A stretch of DNA of 38,142 nt from an uncultured Clostridia bacterium (GTDB lineage: Bacteria > Bacillota > Clostridia > Christensenellales > Borkfalkiaceae), in the NCBI GenBank assembly GCA_947624965.1, contig CANQMN010000016.1, positions 1-38,142 of the forward strand. Reading direction: 5' to 3'. This document shows, piece by piece, positions 8,881 to 17,192 of this stretch; position 1 is the first letter of the stretch; each line of letters begins with the position of its first letter. The notes below the pieces were generated by a model, which worked only from the letters and a program-made list of their open reading frames with translations, searched no databases and was not told where the DNA came from. The position numbers and the translations under genes are program-made.

Positions 8881-8912
8881 AAAAACAGCGAGGAAATTTC
8901 CTCGCTGTTTTT
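8881..8912 (+). terminator. Strong bidirectional terminator
   Basis: A perfect 32-base palindrome, 16 bases each arm (AAAAACAGCGAGGAAA and its complement), with A-run and T-run ends, 20 bases after the kinase gene. Confidence 0.9.
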
Positions 8913-8916
8913 GTGA

Positions 8917-8988
8917 CTCGCCCAAAGGTGTATTCCGATAAAAAATTAAGTTTTTCTTGATTCCCTATGGAATACACCCAAATGCGAG
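8917..8988. repeat. Imperfect 20-bp inverted repeat
   Basis: The outer arms CTCGC and inner arms GGTGTATTCC match exactly on both sides. Between them five bases differ (CCAAA versus ATTTG), giving 15 of 20 matches. The loop of 32 bases holds A- and T-runs. Function unknown: a second processing or termination hairpin, or a small palindromic element. Confidence 0.6.
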
Positions 8989-9040
8989 CGGTATTTTTTT
9001 GCATGGCTCCGATGCGTACAAGCGGCGCAAAGGCGCGAAG

Positions 9041-9229
9041 TACCCCTCCCCCTACCCTACCCTCCCCCCCTCACGATGTGAGGGGGGAGGTAAAAAATAA
9101 AGTACCCTCCCCCTCGCAAAGCGAGAGGGAGGGTAAATAAATAATACGCGAGGGGTAAGAGAGAAAACGCGAGGGGCGAAACAGAGCGGGGAAAGGTAAA
9201 AACACCTCCCCCCTTGGAAAGGGGGAGGG
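9041..9229. repeat. GC-rich triple-hairpin cassette, copy 1
   Basis: A gene-free cassette of three strong hairpins. They are 9061-9090 (CCTCCCCCC, TCAC, loop GAT), 9105-9133 (CCCTCCCCCTCGC, loop AAA) and 9205-9228 (CCTCCCCCCTT, GGAA, GGGGGAGG). Fixed A-rich linkers join them (TAAAAAATAAAGT, TAAATAAATAATACGCG, ACAGAGCGG). An almost identical cassette lies 300 bp downstream. ORFs across it are low-complexity shadows. Confidence 0.85.
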
Positions 9230-9340
9230 TTGGGTGGGGGTTGACGGAGAATGCGCAGGGCGGGAAAAAAGCTACTCCCCCTACCCTATCCCCGCACGTA
9301 TTATGCCGCCGAAGGGCGACACGAGGAGCAAAGCGACGAA

Positions 9341-9533
9341 GTACCACTCCCCCTACCCTACCCTCCCCCCCTCACGATGTGAGGGGGGAGGTAAAAAATA
9401 AAGTGCCCTCCCCTCGCAAAGCGAGGGGGAGGGTAAATAAGTAATACGCGGGGAGGTAAGAGAGACAACGCGAGGGGAAGAGTAAAACAGAGCGAGGAAA
9501 GGTAAAAACACCTCCCCCTTGGAAAGGGGGAGG
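9341..9533. repeat. GC-rich triple-hairpin cassette, copy 2
   Basis: Second copy: hairpins at 9362-9391, 9406-9433 and 9511-9533 with the same linkers as copy 1 and only small changes. Two changes in the middle hairpin alter one C and add one G. About 110 bases separate the copies and hold further C/G-rich blocks but no gene. Confidence 0.85.
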
Positions 9534-9573
9534 TGAAAAAGACGAACGAGGGGGAGGGTAAAACAGAGCGAAA

Positions 9574-9596
9574 ATCCCCTCGCGTTGCGAGGGGAT
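9574..9596 (-). terminator. Hairpin ending the lgt-plsY operon
   Basis: ATCCCCTCGC and GCGAGGGGAT pair perfectly around three bases, followed on the minus strand by TTTT. It lies 36 bases after the plsY stop and belongs to the same hairpin style as the cassettes beside it. Confidence 0.6.
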
Positions 9597-9632
9597 GCGA
9601 AAAAGCAGGAGAGAAATTCCTCGGGCGGGCGT

Positions 9633-10418
9633 TTACATGTTCTGCGTGCCGCGCTTGCCCTTGGAGAGCTTTTTGACGGAGGTGTGGTGCTCCTCCCCCG
9701 CGAAGAGGCGGACGAGGTTCTTCCGATGGGCGAACCAAGTGAGGAAGTTGAGCACGGCAAGAGACAGCAGGCTCGCGATCGCCCAGCCGTTGAGCAGATC
9801 CGTTTCAAAATGGAGATAAAAGATGACGCCCTGCCATACGGACAGCGCGGAGACGCCGAGCAGTGACCCCATCGAGCCGCACTCCGTTATCGCGATGAAG
9901 AGCAGGACGAACAGCAGTACGCCCAGCGTGATGAGGATGTTCCACGGGCTGTCGCAGGCGAGGCTGAAACAGCACAGTCCGAGCGAGGAGGCGATGCCCT
10001 TCCCCCCCTTGAACTTCATCGTTACGGGCCAGATGTGCCCCGCCACGACGAACACGCCGCACAGAAAGCGGGTGAAATCCGAGACGGGGACGTCCGTGCC
10101 CTCGAACACATAGCCGCGGAAGATGAAATAGCTCGCGAGCGCGGGCAACCCGCCCTTGCAGAAGTCCACGACGAAGTTGAGGAACCCCACCTTCAAGCCG
10201 AATTCGCGGCTGATGTTCATGGTGCCGGGGTTGCCGCTCCCGATTTTGTGCACGTCCTTATGGCGCGCCTTCGCGATGAGCGCGGCGGTGCTGAAACAGC
10301 CGATGAAATAGCTCACGACCGCCATGAGGATGAGCCAATACCACAGGTCGGACAGCGAGAGCGGATGGAGCTCGGACGCGGGTTGGGAAAGTCCCTCCAC
10401 AAGATCGAACTGCATCAT
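9633..10418 (-). CDS. plsY: Acyl-phosphate:glycerol-3-phosphate acyltransferase PlsY
   Basis: A 261-residue membrane enzyme that starts phospholipid synthesis by moving the acyl group from acyl-phosphate to glycerol-3-phosphate. Motif 1 is SGNPGTMN (residues 61-68). Motif 2 region is VAGHIWP with KFKGGKG (about 125-141). A third region TECGSMGS corresponds to motif 3. Several membrane segments alternate with these loops. It is somewhat longer than the usual 190-220 residues because of an N-terminal extension of about 25 residues and a basic tail. ATG at 10418 overlaps the der stop by four bases, with GGAGGA seven bases upstream. Last gene of the operon. Confidence 0.93.
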   Translation of the reverse strand: MMQFDLVEGLSQPASELHPLSLSDLWYWLILMAVVSYFIGCFSTAALIAKARHKDVHKIGSGNPGTMNISREFGLKVGFLNFVVDFCKGGLPALASYFIFRGYVFEGTDVPVSDFTRFLCGVFVVAGHIWPVTMKFKGGKGIASSLGLCCFSLACDSPWNILITLGVLLFVLLFIAITECGSMGSLLGVSALSVWQGVIFYLHFETDLLNGWAIASLLSLAVLNFLTWFAHRKNLVRLFAGEEHHTSVKKLSKGKRGTQNM

Positions 10419-11731
10419 ACGGAGTCCTCCTTGTTGTTGCGCACCACGATCCTGATGGGCGTTCCCGAAAAATCGTAGGCGGCGCGGATGGTGTTTTCGA
10501 GATATCTCTCGTAGGAAAAATGCAGGAGCGTCTCGTCGTTGACCCGCAGCACGAAGGTGGGAGGACAGACGGAGACCTGCGAGCAGTAGTACAGCTTCAT
10601 GCGCCTGCCCTGATAGGCGGGCGGTTCCGAAACGCGCATGGCGTCGGCGAGCAGGTCGTTGAGCGCGCCCGTGGGGACGCGGAAATTCGCATGGGCGTAT
10701 GCCTCCGCCGCGAAGGCGAGCACCTTTTCCGCGCGCTGCCCCGTCTTGGCGGAGATGTACACAGACTTGAAATAGTCCATGAATTTGAGCTCTTCGCGCA
10801 AGGTCTTTTCAAATTTTTCGATCGTGTGGGCGTCCTTTTCCACCGCGTCCCACTTGTTCATGGCGACGACGCAGGGCTTGCCCTGTTCGTGCACGGCGCC
10901 GACGATCTTGACGTCCTGCTCGGTGATCCCCTCGGCGGCGTCCACGACGAGCACGCACACGTCGGCGCGGCGGACGGCGTCGAACGCGCGCAGCACGGAG
11001 TAATATTCCACGTCGTCCGAGACGGCGCGCTTGCGGCGGATGCCCGCCGTATCGATGATGGTGTACGCCTTTCCGTCCCGCTCGAAACGGGTATCCACGG
11101 CGTCCCGCGTGGTGCCCGCAACGGGCGTTACGATGGAGCGTTCCTCGCCGAGCAGACGGTTGACGAGGGAGCTCTTCCCCGCATTGGGCTTGCCCACGAC
11201 GGCGATTTTGAGGGAGGCGTCCTCCTCCGTCTCGCCGCGGGGAAAATATTCCACCGCCTTGTCGAGCACGTCGCCGATGCCGCGGGAGTGCTCCGAGGAG
11301 ACGCCGAACGGCTCGCCCAGCCCGAGCGCGTAAAATTCAAACAGCTTGTCCTGCGCGTACTCGTCCAGCTTGTTGACGACGAGCACGACGTTCTTGCGGG
11401 AACGGCGCAGAAGTTCCGCCACGTCGTAATCGGACGCGGTGAGCCCCTCCCGCCCGTCCGTGAAGAAGAGGATGACGTCCGCGGTATCTACGGCGAGCGT
11501 CGCCTGCAAGGCGATCTGCTTCCACATCTCGTCCTCGCTTTTGAGTTCGATCCCCCCCGTGTCGACGAGCGTGAACGGCTTGCCCCGCCATTCTGCGTCC
11601 GCGGTGATGCGGTCGCGCGTGACGCCCGGTCTGTTTTCCGTGATGGATATTTTGCGCCCCGCGACCTTGTTGAAAAAGGTGCTCTTTCCCACGTTGGGGC
11701 GTCCTACGATCGCTATGAGTGGTTTTGTCAT
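10415..11731 (-). CDS. der: Ribosome-assembly GTPase Der (EngA)
   Basis: A 438-residue double GTPase needed for 50S ribosome maturation. First G domain: GRPNVGKST (10-18), DTGG (57-60), NKLD (120-123). Second: GKPNAGKSS (180-188), DTAG (227-230), NKWD (292-295). A KH-like C-terminal domain follows. The frame is open another 16 codons upstream, but the conserved start MTKPLIAIVG at 11731 begins eight bases after the preceding gene and is preferred. Its ribosome binding site is weak, so translation may depend on the upstream gene. Confidence 0.96.
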   Translation of the reverse strand: MTKPLIAIVGRPNVGKSTFFNKVAGRKISITENRPGVTRDRITADAEWRGKPFTLVDTGGIELKSEDEMWKQIALQATLAVDTADVILFFTDGREGLTASDYDVAELLRRSRKNVVLVVNKLDEYAQDKLFEFYALGLGEPFGVSSEHSRGIGDVLDKAVEYFPRGETEEDASLKIAVVGKPNAGKSSLVNRLLGEERSIVTPVAGTTRDAVDTRFERDGKAYTIIDTAGIRRKRAVSDDVEYYSVLRAFDAVRRADVCVLVVDAAEGITEQDVKIVGAVHEQGKPCVVAMNKWDAVEKDAHTIEKFEKTLREELKFMDYFKSVYISAKTGQRAEKVLAFAAEAYAHANFRVPTGALNDLLADAMRVSEPPAYQGRRMKLYYCSQVSVCPPTFVLRVNDETLLHFSYERYLENTIRAAYDFSGTPIRIVVRNNKEDSV

Positions 11732-11738
11732 GATCCGG

Positions 11739-12089
11739 TCATTTCCCCAGCGTGAGTCCCAGTACGGTGCCCGCGACATAGATGGCGAGCACGATGAAGT
11801 AAACGATCTTCCAGCCGCTCCGTTTGTTGCGCACGAAGTACCATGCGGGGAGCGCGATCGCCGCCAGCAGACAGTATTGCGCGATGACGGAGAGCGTTCT
11901 CATCGTCGCGGCGCCTTCCTCCGCCGAGAGGAAAAATTTGAACAGCGGTCCCGCGGCGAGCAGGAGCGCGGACGCCGCGAGTGCGAGAAAGGCGAGAAAA
12001 TCGGCGAACCGCGCGCGCGGTTTGAGCTTGCGCGCCCCCTTCTCCTTCGCCGCATTGTTTTGGGTTTCTTGCTTTTCCTTGCGTCTCAT
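11739..12089 (-). CDS. Small membrane protein of unknown function
   Basis: A 116-residue protein with a basic N-terminus (residues 1-27) and about three hydrophobic segments (roughly 29-50, 66-85, 93-113). Start at 12089 has AAGGAG seven bases upstream. It sits between pyrR and der with short gaps (9 and 7 bases), so it belongs to the operon. I see no enzyme motif and no family. Confidence 0.75.
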   Translation of the reverse strand: MRRKEKQETQNNAAKEKGARKLKPRARFADFLAFLALAASALLLAAGPLFKFFLSAEEGAATMRTLSVIAQYCLLAAIALPAWYFVRNKRSGWKIVYFIVLAIYVAGTVLGLTLGK

Positions 12090-12098
12090 ATCCGCTCC

Positions 12099-12638
12099 TT
12101 ACAACGTTTCTCCCTTTTTGAGGAGATACACGGCGTCCTCGCCGTCCGTCTCCGTGAAGTGCACGACGATCTGTTCCTCCCGCGAACTGGGAACGCTCTT
12201 GCCCACGCCCTCGGCGCGGATGGGGAGTTCCCTGTGCCCGCGGTCTACGAGGCAGAAAAGGCGCACCGTCTTTGCCCGCCCCAGCGCGGAGAGCGCGGCG
12301 AGCGCGGCGCGGACCGTCCTGCCCGTATACAATACGTCGTCGCAGAGGATGACGTTCTTGCCGTCGACGTCGAAATCCATCTCGCTGCCCTTGAACACGG
12401 CTTCGCAACCGCCCGAGAGCAGATCGTCGCGGTAGAGCGCGATGTCGAGAATGCCGAGCGGGAGCTGCGCGCCTTCGAGGCGGGCGATCTCGCGCTGCAT
12501 TCTGCGCGCGAGGACGACGCCCCGCGTGCGGATGCCGATAAGAACGGCGTCCTCCGTGCCGCGGTTGCTTTCCACCGCTTCCATGGCGAGCCGCGTGCAG
12601 GCGCGGCGCACGCCTTCGTGTTCGAGAATGGTGATCAT
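12099..12638 (-). CDS. pyrR: Pyrimidine operon regulator PyrR
   Basis: A 179-residue PyrR: in Bacillota it binds leader RNA of pyr genes when UMP is plentiful and causes early termination, and it also has uracil phosphoribosyltransferase activity. The PRPP-binding motif VILCDDVLYTGRT is at 96-108, and the RNA-binding family features IGIRTRG and ALYRDDL are present. ATG at 12638 has GGAGGGA upstream and overlaps the rluD stop (ATGA). The pyr biosynthetic genes are not in this window, so here it travels with rluD and lspA, a neighbourhood common in Bacillota. Confidence 0.94.
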   Translation of the reverse strand: MITILEHEGVRRACTRLAMEAVESNRGTEDAVLIGIRTRGVVLARRMQREIARLEGAQLPLGILDIALYRDDLLSGGCEAVFKGSEMDFDVDGKNVILCDDVLYTGRTVRAALAALSALGRAKTVRLFCLVDRGHRELPIRAEGVGKSVPSSREEQIVVHFTETDGEDAVYLLKKGETL

Positions 12639-13546
12639 ACGTCCCTCCTTACGATGTCGAGCGTCCGCGCGAAATAGTCCGGTAGCGGCGAGACAAAGAC
12701 GAGCCGTTCCCCCGTCGCGGGATGCGTGAGTTCGAGCCGCGCCGCGTGCAGAAGCTGCCCCGCGAGCGCGAACCGCTGTTTCTTGTAGCCGTACGTCGCG
12801 TCGCCCACGACGGGATGCCCGAGGTATTTCGCATGCACGCGGATCTGGTGCGTGCGCCCCGTCCCGAGGGTGAACCGCACGAGGGTGTTCCGCGCGAAGC
12901 GTTCCTCCACCGCAAAGTGCGTCTCCGCCCGCCGCCCCGCGGGGGGCGGCAACACCGCCATGCGGAGGCGGTCCTTCGGGTCCCGCCCGATCTGCGTTAC
13001 GATCGTGCCCGCGTCCTCTTTGAGCACGCCCTCCAACAGCGCGAGATATTCGCGGCGGCACGTCTTTGCGGCGATCTGTTCGGACAGGGAGAGGTGCGCC
13101 CTGTCGTTTTTTGCCACGACGAGGAGCCCCGAAGTATCCTTGTCGATGCGGTGCACGATCCCCGGGCGCAGCTTGCCGTTAATGCCGCTCAAACTCGAAA
13201 GACGGTACAAGAGCGCGTTCACGAGGGTGCCCGAATAGTTCCCCGCGCCCGCATGGACGGTCATGCCCTGCGGCTTGTCCACGACGGCGATGTCCTCGTC
13301 CTCATAGACGATCGTGAGCGGGATGTCCTCCGGGCGGGCGGCGATGGGCGCGGGCGCGGGCAGGGAGACTTCAAAGACGTCCCCCGCCCGCACGGGGCGG
13401 TTCGCCTTGACGGGCTTCCCCTCCGAACGGATATTCCCCTCCTCGGCGAGCCGCTTGACCGCGGAGCGGGTGAGCGAGAGCGCCTCGCTCAAAAAGACGT
13501 CCGCGCGCGGCGCGTCCGCCGCGGCGACGACGCGCTTATTTTCCAC
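12635..13546 (-). CDS. Ribosomal large-subunit pseudouridine synthase, RluD family
   Basis: A 303-residue pseudouridine synthase. An N-terminal S4 RNA-binding domain (RADVFLSEALSLTRSAVKRL, about 14-33) precedes the catalytic domain with HRIDKDTSGL (132-141), Asp135 being the expected catalytic residue, and RTHQIRVHAKYLGHPV nearer the end. I take the GTG at 13546, which has AGAGGA upstream and overlaps lspA by 11 bases; longer frames only add low-complexity Arg/Ser sequence antisense to nothing conserved. Modified uridines in 23S rRNA are the likely target, as for RluD/YlyB proteins; exact sites cannot be told. Confidence 0.93.
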   Translation of the reverse strand: MENKRVVAAADAPRADVFLSEALSLTRSAVKRLAEEGNIRSEGKPVKANRPVRAGDVFEVSLPAPAPIAARPEDIPLTIVYEDEDIAVVDKPQGMTVHAGAGNYSGTLVNALLYRLSSLSGINGKLRPGIVHRIDKDTSGLLVVAKNDRAHLSLSEQIAAKTCRREYLALLEGVLKEDAGTIVTQIGRDPKDRLRMAVLPPPAGRRAETHFAVEERFARNTLVRFTLGTGRTHQIRVHAKYLGHPVVGDATYGYKKQRFALAGQLLHAARLELTHPATGERLVFVSPLPDYFARTLDIVRRDV

Positions 13547-14159
13547 TTTTCTTCCTCTTGGCGCGTTCCTTTTCCTCCTCGATCGCCTTGCTCTCCGCGC
13601 GCCACTTCTTTGTGGCGGGGAAGATGGCGTACGGTCCGATGAAGAGAATGATGACAAGGAGCGCGATCGCGCCGAATACGATAAAGAAATCCGCCACGTT
13701 GCACACGCCGAAGTTAAATTCGGAGCCCAGCCAGCGGAGCGGCTTGAAATCGATCATGTTGATAAAGTCGCGGACGATGGGGTCCCCTTTCACGCCCACG
13801 ACGGTGAGGCGGTCCAGAAAATTGCCGATCGCGCCCGCCTCGATAAAGCACAGCGCGATGCGCGCCCCGCGGTTCTTTTTGAACACCGTGAACATGAGCA
13901 CGACGATGCCGACGATGAGCGCCGCCGTCAAGATCATCACGAAGATCATGAAGGGACGGTTGCCGCTCCCGATGTTGAAGGCGATGGCGTCGTTTTCCGC
14001 ATACATGAGCCCCAAAAAGCCCGGAATGAGCGTTACCGTGCGCGGCTCGTTGATGAGATAATAGTAGGCGAGGAGCTTGGTGAGCTGATCGACGAACAGG
14101 AGGACGAGAACGAGCAGGGCGATGCCGACCGCCCTTCTGGCGATTTTGAGCTTTTTCAT
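13536..14159 (-). CDS. lspA: Lipoprotein signal peptidase LspA
   Basis: A 207-residue signal peptidase II, the membrane aspartic protease that removes the signal peptide from lipidated prolipoproteins. Catalytic aspartates are Asp116 in GNFLDRL and Asp157 in FGVCNVADFFIVFG. Four membrane segments are visible. A charged cytoplasmic tail (KAIEEEKERAKRKK) makes it longer than the common 150-170 residues. Start at 14159 has GGAGGA upstream and overlaps the previous stop (ATGA). It shares an operon with lgt, the enzyme acting just before it. Confidence 0.95.
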   Translation of the reverse strand: MKKLKIARRAVGIALLVLVLLFVDQLTKLLAYYYLINEPRTVTLIPGFLGLMYAENDAIAFNIGSGNRPFMIFVMILTAALIVGIVVLMFTVFKKNRGARIALCFIEAGAIGNFLDRLTVVGVKGDPIVRDFINMIDFKPLRWLGSEFNFGVCNVADFFIVFGAIALLVIILFIGPYAIFPATKKWRAESKAIEEEKERAKRKKSGK

Positions 14160-14638
14160 TCATCCTCCTCCATGAGTCCGAGTTCTTTGCAGAGTTCGCC
14201 GAGGTCGAGGGGCTGTTTGGGCGCGAGCACCGCTTCCATGTCGAATACGGGCTCGGGCTCCTCGTCGGAGAGGCGCGCGCGGAGCGCTTCGGTAAACGCG
14301 GCGAAATCGCGCACATCTTCCTCGTCCGGGTATTTTGCCGTGAGCCGTTCGAGCAGAAGGCGGCACTTTTCCGCGAGAAGGGCGAGCTCCCGCCGCTCGT
14401 TTTCGGCGACGAGGGAATTTTCCGTCTTGATGCGCTCCCCCTCCGCCACGGCGTGGACGAGCGCGGAGGAGACGTTCCCGCGCTCCCCTTCGAGCTCCGA
14501 GACGCGCGCACGGAGCGCGCGGTTCTCCGCCTTGACGGATTCCGCCGCTTCCCGCTGCCCGCGCAGGACGGCTTCGTATTCTTCGCGCAGGCGAAGGACA
14601 AGCCTGCGGACGCCCTTTTCCGTGTACAGTTTAGCCAA
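14156..14638 (-). CDS. Coiled-coil protein, DivIVA-like in outline
   Basis: A 160-residue protein with a TTG start at 14638 five bases after GGGGGAG and overlapping the pncB stop. Residues about 15-60 and 70-100 have heptad character (REEYEAVLRGQREAAESVK, ENRALRARVSELEGERG), and the C-terminus is acidic. It could be a DivIVA/GpsB-like cell-division or septum factor, since such genes often sit near lspA in Bacillota. The classic N-terminal DivIVA signature is not evident, so this is only a suggestion. Confidence 0.7.
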   Translation of the reverse strand: MAKLYTEKGVRRLVLRLREEYEAVLRGQREAAESVKAENRALRARVSELEGERGNVSSALVHAVAEGERIKTENSLVAENERRELALLAEKCRLLLERLTAKYPDEEDVRDFAAFTEALRARLSDEEPEPVFDMEAVLAPKQPLDLGELCKELGLMEEDE

Positions 14639-16067
14639 CCCGCTCCCCCTTCGACTCCTCCACGAGCCTGCGTTTGAGCGCGTAGAGCTCTGCGGACAGG
14701 TCCACCTTATAGATATGCGGAACGTCGAGACGGATATACTCCTCCCAGAAGCGCGCGAACTCCTCCTTGAAATACGCCGCGTGGGCGGAGAGCGGGAGGG
14801 ACTCCCGCACGATCTTGCCGCCCGAAACGAGCGGTTCGCGCAGCTTTCTCGCGCGGAAATCGCGCACCGTCATGCGCTTCCACGTCTCGACGGGGTGGAA
14901 AAGTTCGAGCGGCTTCGTCTCGTCCACCGTCTCCCCCGCGCGGACGATGTAGTCCGCGATCGCCTTTCCCGTCCCGTTGTCGTAGAGGCGGTAGACCTCC
15001 TTTTCGCCGGGGTTCGTTATTTTTTCGCTCGTGTCCGAGAGCTTTATCTTGGGGATCTCCCGCCCGTTTTCGTACACCGCGGCGAGCTTGTATACCCCGC
15101 CGAGCGCGGGCATGTCCGCGCTCGTGATGAGCTTGGTCCCCACGCCCCAGCTGTCGATGCGGGCGCCCTGCTCTTTGAGCGAGCGGATGGACGTCTCGTC
15201 CAAATCGCCCGAGGCGCACACGGCGGCGTTCGGGAAGCCCGCTTCGTCGAGCATGCGGCGTGCCTCCTTGGACAGATACGCGAGGTCGCCCGAATCGAGG
15301 CGCACGCCCTTCGGCTCGTGCCCCGCCGCGCGGAGCTCGCGAAAGACCTCGATTGCGTGCGGGAGCCCGCTTTTGAGCGTATCGTAGGTATCGACGAGGA
15401 GGAGACAGTCGTCCGGGAAACTGCGCGCATAGGCGCGGAACGCCTCCTTCTCGCTCGGGAAATTCATCACCCAGCTGTGCGCCATCGTCCCCGAGACGGG
15501 CGCGGAAAAGAGCTTGCCCGCATACACGTTGGACGTGGAGACGCACCCGCCGATGATGGCGGCGCGCGCCCCGTAGACGCCCGCGTCCGCGCCCTGCGCG
15601 CGGCGGAGCCCGAATTCCATCACCTTCCCGCCCGCGGCGTGGCAAATTTTAGCCGCCTTGGACGCGATGAGCGTTTGATGGTTCACGAGGGTGAGAATGG
15701 CGGTCTCAACGAGTTGCGCCTGCAACACGGGCGCCTTGACGGTGAGAATGGGCTCGTACGGAAAGACGATCTCCCCCTCCCGCACCGCGGAGACGTCCCC
15801 CGTGAAGCGGAGACGGGAAAGATAGGCGAGATAGTCCTCGGTAAAAATGCCGAGCCCGCGGAGATAGGCGATATCCTCCTTTGAAAAGCGCAGCGAGCCG
15901 AGATATTCGGCGACCTGTTCCATGCCCGCCGCCACCGAATACGTGATGAGGCGGTTGGGGCGGAAAAAGACGTCGAACACGGCAAGCCGCTCGTGAATGC
16001 CTTCGGAAAAATATCCCTGTCCCATCGTGAGTTGGTACAGATCGGTCAAGAGCGTGAGATTTCTCAT
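14631..16067 (-). CDS. pncB: Nicotinate phosphoribosyltransferase
   Basis: A 478-residue enzyme making nicotinate mononucleotide from nicotinate and PRPP with ATP, the entry of NAD salvage. SGTMAHSWVM carries His197, the residue phosphorylated in the family. GVRLDSGDL (254-262) and SWGVGTKL follow, then a C-terminal helical domain. Length matches the long bacterial form. ATG at 16067 overlaps the lgt stop and has GGGGAAAAG just upstream. Confidence 0.95.
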   Translation of the reverse strand: MRNLTLLTDLYQLTMGQGYFSEGIHERLAVFDVFFRPNRLITYSVAAGMEQVAEYLGSLRFSKEDIAYLRGLGIFTEDYLAYLSRLRFTGDVSAVREGEIVFPYEPILTVKAPVLQAQLVETAILTLVNHQTLIASKAAKICHAAGGKVMEFGLRRAQGADAGVYGARAAIIGGCVSTSNVYAGKLFSAPVSGTMAHSWVMNFPSEKEAFRAYARSFPDDCLLLVDTYDTLKSGLPHAIEVFRELRAAGHEPKGVRLDSGDLAYLSKEARRMLDEAGFPNAAVCASGDLDETSIRSLKEQGARIDSWGVGTKLITSADMPALGGVYKLAAVYENGREIPKIKLSDTSEKITNPGEKEVYRLYDNGTGKAIADYIVRAGETVDETKPLELFHPVETWKRMTVRDFRARKLREPLVSGGKIVRESLPLSAHAAYFKEEFARFWEEYIRLDVPHIYKVDLSAELYALKRRLVEESKGERVG

Positions 16068-17098
16068 TTCTTTTCCCCGCCGTCCTTTCCGTCCCCCTGT
16101 CCGGAACGCTTCTGCTCCTTTTCCTCCTTCTTTTCGGCTCTTCTCGCGGCGCGCTCCGCCTTCAATTCCTCCTTGGAGGGCTTGGGCGGATAGTTTGCGC
16201 CGTACATGTTGATCTTGGAAAAATAGGGCTTCTCCTTTTTATCGGGCGAGAGGAACACGGCGATGCCGCTCGGCTCCCCCTTGCGGCTCCCCACGAATTT
16301 CCCCTCTTTGAGGAAGTTCAGGATCATGAGCACGAGACACCCGATGACGCCGAAGCCGATCATGAGAATGGCGAACACCTCGCTCCACGGGACGCCGCCG
16401 CCGTCGAGAATGAACTCCTCGTCGCGCAGGGGCTCCATAAAGGCGCGCACCGTGCCGTACCAGACAAAGTAGAGGAACATGAGAATGCCGTTCGGCTTGC
16501 TCTTGCGATACCACGCCATCGTGAAGAGAATGGCGAACCCGATGAGATTGAGCACCATCTCATAGAAGAAAAACGCGTGATACCAGCCATGCCGCCCCTC
16601 GATGTACACCGCCCACGGGAACCACTGCTGGGCGGGATCGGTGATCTCGCTCCCGAACACTTCCTGGTTGAAATAGTTCCCCCATCTGCCGATCGCCTGC
16701 GCGAAGAGAATGGTTACGACGACGCAGTCCGCCGCGCGCAGAAAGTTCACCTTGCAGACGAGGCACACCACGAGCCCCGCCGTTACGCCGCCGATGACGC
16801 CGCCCGTGATGGACAGCCCGCCTTCGCGGAACTCGAAGAATTTCCCGATGCCGAGATTGGGGTCGGTGAGGCAGGAAAAGAGCCGCGCGCCGACGATCGC
16901 CGTCGGAATGCAGACGACGAAGAGCGTGAAGATAAAGTCGGGCGCCATATTTCTCCGTTTCATGAGAAGTGCGGAGAGCGCCGCCGCCAAGATCATGCCC
17001 GCGACGATACAGATCGCGTAATAGTAAATTTCAAATCCGAAGACGATGATGCCGCGGTCGTTCGCGCCGAATTGCGCGCTCATCAACAGAGATTGCAT
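16064..17098 (-). CDS. lgt: Prolipoprotein diacylglyceryl transferase Lgt
   Basis: A 344-residue membrane enzyme that moves a diacylglyceryl group from phosphatidylglycerol to the lipobox cysteine. The family signature GRWGNYFNQEVFG is at 137-149 and REGGLSITGG at 91-100. Where many relatives have His before the GG, this one has Thr. About seven membrane segments. The last 60 residues are a Lys/Glu-rich tail not usual for the family. Start at 17098 is six bases after GGGAGGG; a start five codons earlier lies before that site. First gene of the operon, behind a good promoter. Confidence 0.95.
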   Translation of the reverse strand: MQSLLMSAQFGANDRGIIVFGFEIYYYAICIVAGMILAAALSALLMKRRNMAPDFIFTLFVVCIPTAIVGARLFSCLTDPNLGIGKFFEFREGGLSITGGVIGGVTAGLVVCLVCKVNFLRAADCVVVTILFAQAIGRWGNYFNQEVFGSEITDPAQQWFPWAVYIEGRHGWYHAFFFYEMVLNLIGFAILFTMAWYRKSKPNGILMFLYFVWYGTVRAFMEPLRDEEFILDGGGVPWSEVFAILMIGFGVIGCLVLMILNFLKEGKFVGSRKGEPSGIAVFLSPDKKEKPYFSKINMYGANYPPKPSKEELKAERAARRAEKKEEKEQKRSGQGDGKDGGEKK

Positions 17099-17130
17099 GG
17101 CAAACCCTCCCATTAAAACGTATCGTTTTT

Positions 17131-17160
17131 ATTATAACACCGCAGAGAAGAAAAAGTCAA
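17131..17160 (-). promoter_or_regulatory. Promoter of the lgt-plsY operon
   Basis: TTGACT (17160-17155) and TATAAT (17136-17131) on the minus strand with an 18-base spacer, 33 bases before the lgt start. The -35 box shares bases with the terminator hairpin of the gene upstream. Confidence 0.85.
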
Positions 17161-17174
17161 CCCCAAACGGGGTC
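17159..17174 (-). terminator. Short terminator after the FolT-like gene
   Basis: On the minus strand GACCCC-GTTT-GGGGTT folds into a 6-bp stem followed by GACTTTTT. Its 3' arm runs into the -35 box of the next promoter. Confidence 0.5.
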
Positions 17175-17192
17175 GGCGGCGGAAATTTCCGT

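Noticed and set aside
9057..9808. Several ORFs of 76-151 codons in the hairpin region
   Set aside because: They are Pro/Ser/Arg-rich readings of C/G-rich palindromes on both strands; no family resemblance.
10520..11755. 411-codon ORF antisense to der
   Set aside because: It mirrors the der codons; high G+C leaves the opposite strand open, and der has full GTPase motifs.
13314..15884. 856-codon plus-strand ORF
   Set aside because: It lies opposite rluD, lspA, the coiled-coil gene and pncB, and is low-complexity Arg/Ser-rich.
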